From JASJBU01 sp965372385 (GTDB lineage Bacteria > Pseudomonadota > Gammaproteobacteria > Chromatiales > Chromatiaceae): DNA of 7,012 bases. The notes under the pieces were generated by a model. The model saw only the letters and a program-made list of their open reading frames with translations, searched no databases and had not been told where the DNA came from. The stretch is from positions 1 to 7,012 of the forward strand of contig CBDVCD010000183.1 of NCBI GenBank assembly GCA_965372385.1, read 5' to 3'. Made by a program: the position numbers and the translations under genes. This document shows, in pieces, positions 6,847 through 7,012 of this stretch (position 1 is its first letter; every line of letters begins with the position of its first letter).

Positions 6847-6972
6847 ATGATTGCCTCCATACTCAGTCTGCTGGCTGGCCCTGGTCAGTCTAAATCCGCC
6901 TCAGGTGACCCCTCATCAGCCGCGTCAATGGCAGAGGAGAGTGGTATCCGGATCTTGCTTCAGACCTCCTGA
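6847..6972 (+). other. Doubtful 41-codon ORF with a hydrophobic start
   Basis: An ATG at 6847 opens 41 codons to a TGA at 6970-6972. The product would start 'MIASILSLLAGPGQSKSASG', a short hydrophobic stretch followed by a Ser/Ala-rich part, loosely like a secretion signal. The codons just before the ATG read R-Y-G-K-R-L-L in frame, which would give a signal peptide its usual positive charge. No upstream ATG, GTG or TTG exists to include them, and no convincing ribosome-binding site precedes 6847. It could be a remnant of a secreted-protein gene, a tiny peptide or chance. I do not recognise it. Confidence 0.2.
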
Positions 6973-6988
6973 TCTCGTGGAATTTAAT

Positions 6989-7012
6989 ATGACCCCAGCT
7001 TCAAAAAAATCA
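6989..7012 (+). CDS. Start of an unidentified gene, cut by the window edge
   Basis: An ATG at 6989 has a well-placed ribosome-binding site, GTGGAA, with GGA at 6979-6981 and a seven-base spacer. The frame stays open for the eight codons visible (M-T-P-A-S-K-K-S). That is too little to identify the product. The AT-rich run before the ATG and the same orientation as the Nudix gene, 201 bp upstream, fit a separate gene or a distal operon member. Confidence 0.4.

Overview
The window looks like a conserved housekeeping segment of a gammaproteobacterial chromosome. Protein flavour and gene order suggest a Chromatiales-like or sulfur-oxidiser-type lineage, but that is inference from family resemblance, not from a search. 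The evidence is a SecA with the proteobacterial C-terminal zinc motif, a DciA/DUF721 protein of the gammaproteobacterial type, an M23 peptidase just upstream of secA, an ArgJ directly downstream, and a MutT-type Nudix domain fused to a ThiE-like domain. Base composition is moderately GC-rich and even across the genes, with no sign of foreign DNA, insertion sequences, phage genes, CRISPR, tRNA or rRNA.

Layout: bases 1-128 are non-coding and begin with a strong imperfect palindrome (about 10-35) that may be one copy of a dispersed repeat. A dciA-like gene (129-563) lies on the minus strand. A 138-bp intergenic region separates it from four genes on the plus strand: a membrane-anchored M23 metallopeptidase (about 702-1640), secA (1779-4583), argJ (about 4592-5815) and a Nudix/ThiE-like fusion gene (5840-6787). 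A 201-bp stretch follows that holds only a doubtful 41-codon ORF. A new plus-strand gene appears to begin at 6989 and runs off the window.

secA, argJ and the Nudix fusion are separated by 8 and 24 bp and are probably one transcript, possibly from a promoter just before secA. The M23 gene is 138 bp upstream of secA and may have its own promoter. The products serve unrelated tasks: replicative helicase loading (DciA), cell-wall remodelling (M23), protein export (SecA), arginine biosynthesis (ArgJ) and nucleotide-pool sanitation (Nudix). This reads as a conserved neighbourhood next to the cell-division and envelope cluster rather than one pathway.

I found no clear novel system. The most interesting items are the ThiE-like domain that has lost expected catalytic residues, a 25-residue insertion in SecA, and the palindrome at the left edge.
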